A stretch of DNA of 5,558 bases from CAYQAE01 sp964415445 [NCBI: uncultured archaeon] (GTDB lineage: Archaea; CAYQAE01), in contig CAYQAE010000014.1 in the NCBI GenBank assembly GCA_964415445.1, forward strand, positions 23,905-29,462, in the 5' to 3' direction. Positions within the stretch are counted from its first letter, which is position 1, and each line of letters starts with the position of its first letter. Positions 4,980 through 5,558 of this stretch are shown one piece after another. The notes under the pieces are model-generated. The model saw nothing but the letters and a program-made list of their open reading frames with translations. It did no database searches and was not told the DNA's origin. Made by a program: the position numbers and the translations under genes.

Positions 4980-5003
4980 GAAAGTTTATCTAAAACCTTC
5001 TCA
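4977..5003. repeat. Inverted TGAGAA/TTCTCA pair after regulator gene
   Basis: TGAGAA (4977-4982, overlapping the stop codon) and TTCTCA (4998-5003) form a perfect 6-base inverted repeat with a 15-base spacer. The same hexamer is repeated in the divergent promoter region upstream. It could be a transcript-end hairpin, but no T-tract follows, or a binding site ahead of the next gene. Confidence 0.3.
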
Positions 5004-5006
5004 GCT

Positions 5007-5046
5007 ATGATATATTAATCATTTCAAGTAATATATAATTAGGGAT
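5007..5046 (+). promoter_or_regulatory. Palindrome, TATA element and RBS of last gene
   Basis: ATGATATATTAATCAT (5007-5022) is a near-palindrome with 5-base arms. Its centre, ATATATTAA, is also the best-placed TATA element for a start near 5035-5040. AGGGAT (5041-5046) then serves as ribosome binding site for ATG 5051. A regulator bound to the palindrome would block the TATA element. Confidence 0.4.
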
Positions 5047-5050
5047 AAAA

Positions 5051-5558
5051 ATGAAAAATACAATGATTTTAGGAATTGCAATTTTTTTAAGCATTTCATT
5101 AGTTATACCATTTTTATCTTATTCATATCCTTTTGATGGCAATCCTTTTCCAGACATACCTGATGCAAATGTATCACAAGATCAAAAAAATAAAATAAAT
5201 GATGTAGAGGCGAATATAAAACCAGATGTTATATTTAGATCAACGGGTTTTGCAAATTCTACTGACAATAAGACTTCTAAGACTTCAAATATTTCTTTTT
5301 CCTTGATGATTAATTTAGAAGTTCCTTATGATGATGCAGTTGAAGTAATTGCTCAAAAAAGAAGTAAAAATGTTATAAGAGAACGTATAAAAGAGCGAGG
5401 TAATGCAACTTATTTGGGCTATTTAAAAATAGATAATATTCTCTATCCTGCAAAACCAACTCATATTGATGAATCAATAAATAAAATAGATGCTTATTTA
5501 TATAATAATGGAAGTTATTTAGAAAAAATAGGGAATATAAGCATAAATACTTCATCCA
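5051..5558 (+). CDS. Secreted protein, C-terminus beyond the window (partial)
   Basis: An open frame of 169 complete codons with no stop before the window ends, so the gene is cut by the right edge. It starts at ATG 5051 after AGGGAT. Residues 1-26 are a signal peptide (MKNTMILGIAIFLSISLVIP core, cleavage probably after S-Y-S). The next 15 residues are proline- and aspartate-rich (FDGNPFPDIPD). The visible mature part is hydrophilic, with a basic patch QKRSKNVIRERIKER (102-116). It carries eight N-x-S/T sequons in 169 residues (N40, N69, N73, N80, N118, N153, N162, N166), pointing to a heavily glycosylated surface or secreted protein. There is no cysteine in the visible part. I do not recognise the family. 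It follows the membrane regulator by 71 bases on the same strand and could be read with it or from its own promoter. A minus-strand frame at 5373-5555 is only its shadow. Confidence 0.75.
   Translation, partial: MKNTMILGIAIFLSISLVIPFLSYSYPFDGNPFPDIPDANVSQDQKNKINDVEANIKPDVIFRSTGFANSTDNKTSKTSNISFSLMINLEVPYDDAVEVIAQKRSKNVIRERIKERGNATYLGYLKIDNILYPAKPTHIDESINKIDAYLYNNGSYLEKIGNISINTSS

Noticed and set aside
5373-5555. A 60-codon open frame on the minus strand
   Set aside because: It is antisense to the convincing secreted-protein frame that starts at 5051 with a binding site and signal peptide. Its translation is rich in Y, L, F and N, as expected for a chance frame in AT-rich DNA.

Overview
The window is AT-rich DNA (visibly around 30% G+C by eye, not counted) and is most likely from a euryarchaeal, probably anaerobic, archaeon. 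Supporting signs are ribosome binding sites of the GGTGAT/GGAGGT type set a few bases before ATG, GTG and TTG starts, TATA-like boxes ahead of genes, T-tract terminators, archaeal-style surface proteins with a signal peptide and a C-terminal membrane anchor, and an archaeal type of membrane-bound winged-helix regulator. I cannot name the genus.

Region 1 (1-990) is a small toxin-antitoxin island. An AbrB-fold antitoxin gene (191-445) overlaps by one base a PIN-domain VapC toxin gene (445-855). The promoter carries two perfect inverted repeats, one just upstream of the TATA box and one over the expected transcription start and start codon. The pair lies between two 22-base direct repeats (47-68 and 966-987, one mismatch) that look like the variable loop plus T-arm of a tRNA. 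The right copy belongs to a longer decayed tRNA-like stretch (about 929-990). This suggests a tiny insertion or relic at a tRNA-derived site.

Region 2 (1010-3242) is a redox/radical cluster on the + strand. It holds a COG0731-like radical SAM protein with a C-terminal winged helix (1152-2099), then a 97-residue protein whose tail is the glycyl-radical C-terminus of class III ribonucleotide reductase (2193-2486), and 9 bases later an NrdG2-type radical SAM activase (2496-3242). No catalytic NrdD body is present here, so the small protein looks like a free-standing glycyl-radical domain paired with its activating enzyme. This is the most interesting feature of the window.

Region 3 (3243-5558) encodes cell-surface functions. 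A secreted, C-terminally anchored protein (minus strand, 3302-3985) is divergent from a membrane-spanning winged-helix regulator (4149-4979). A secreted protein (from 5051, running off the right edge) follows the regulator. The divergent spacer (3986-4148) holds promoters for both directions and repeated TGAGAA motifs. The simplest reading is that the regulator senses something at the cell surface and controls one or both neighbouring surface genes; this is inference from layout only. Between the convergent activase and surface-protein genes lies an unusual G-rich/A-rich patch (3241-3290) that, read on the minus strand, is a C-rich segment ending in poly-T and probably terminates the surface-protein transcript.
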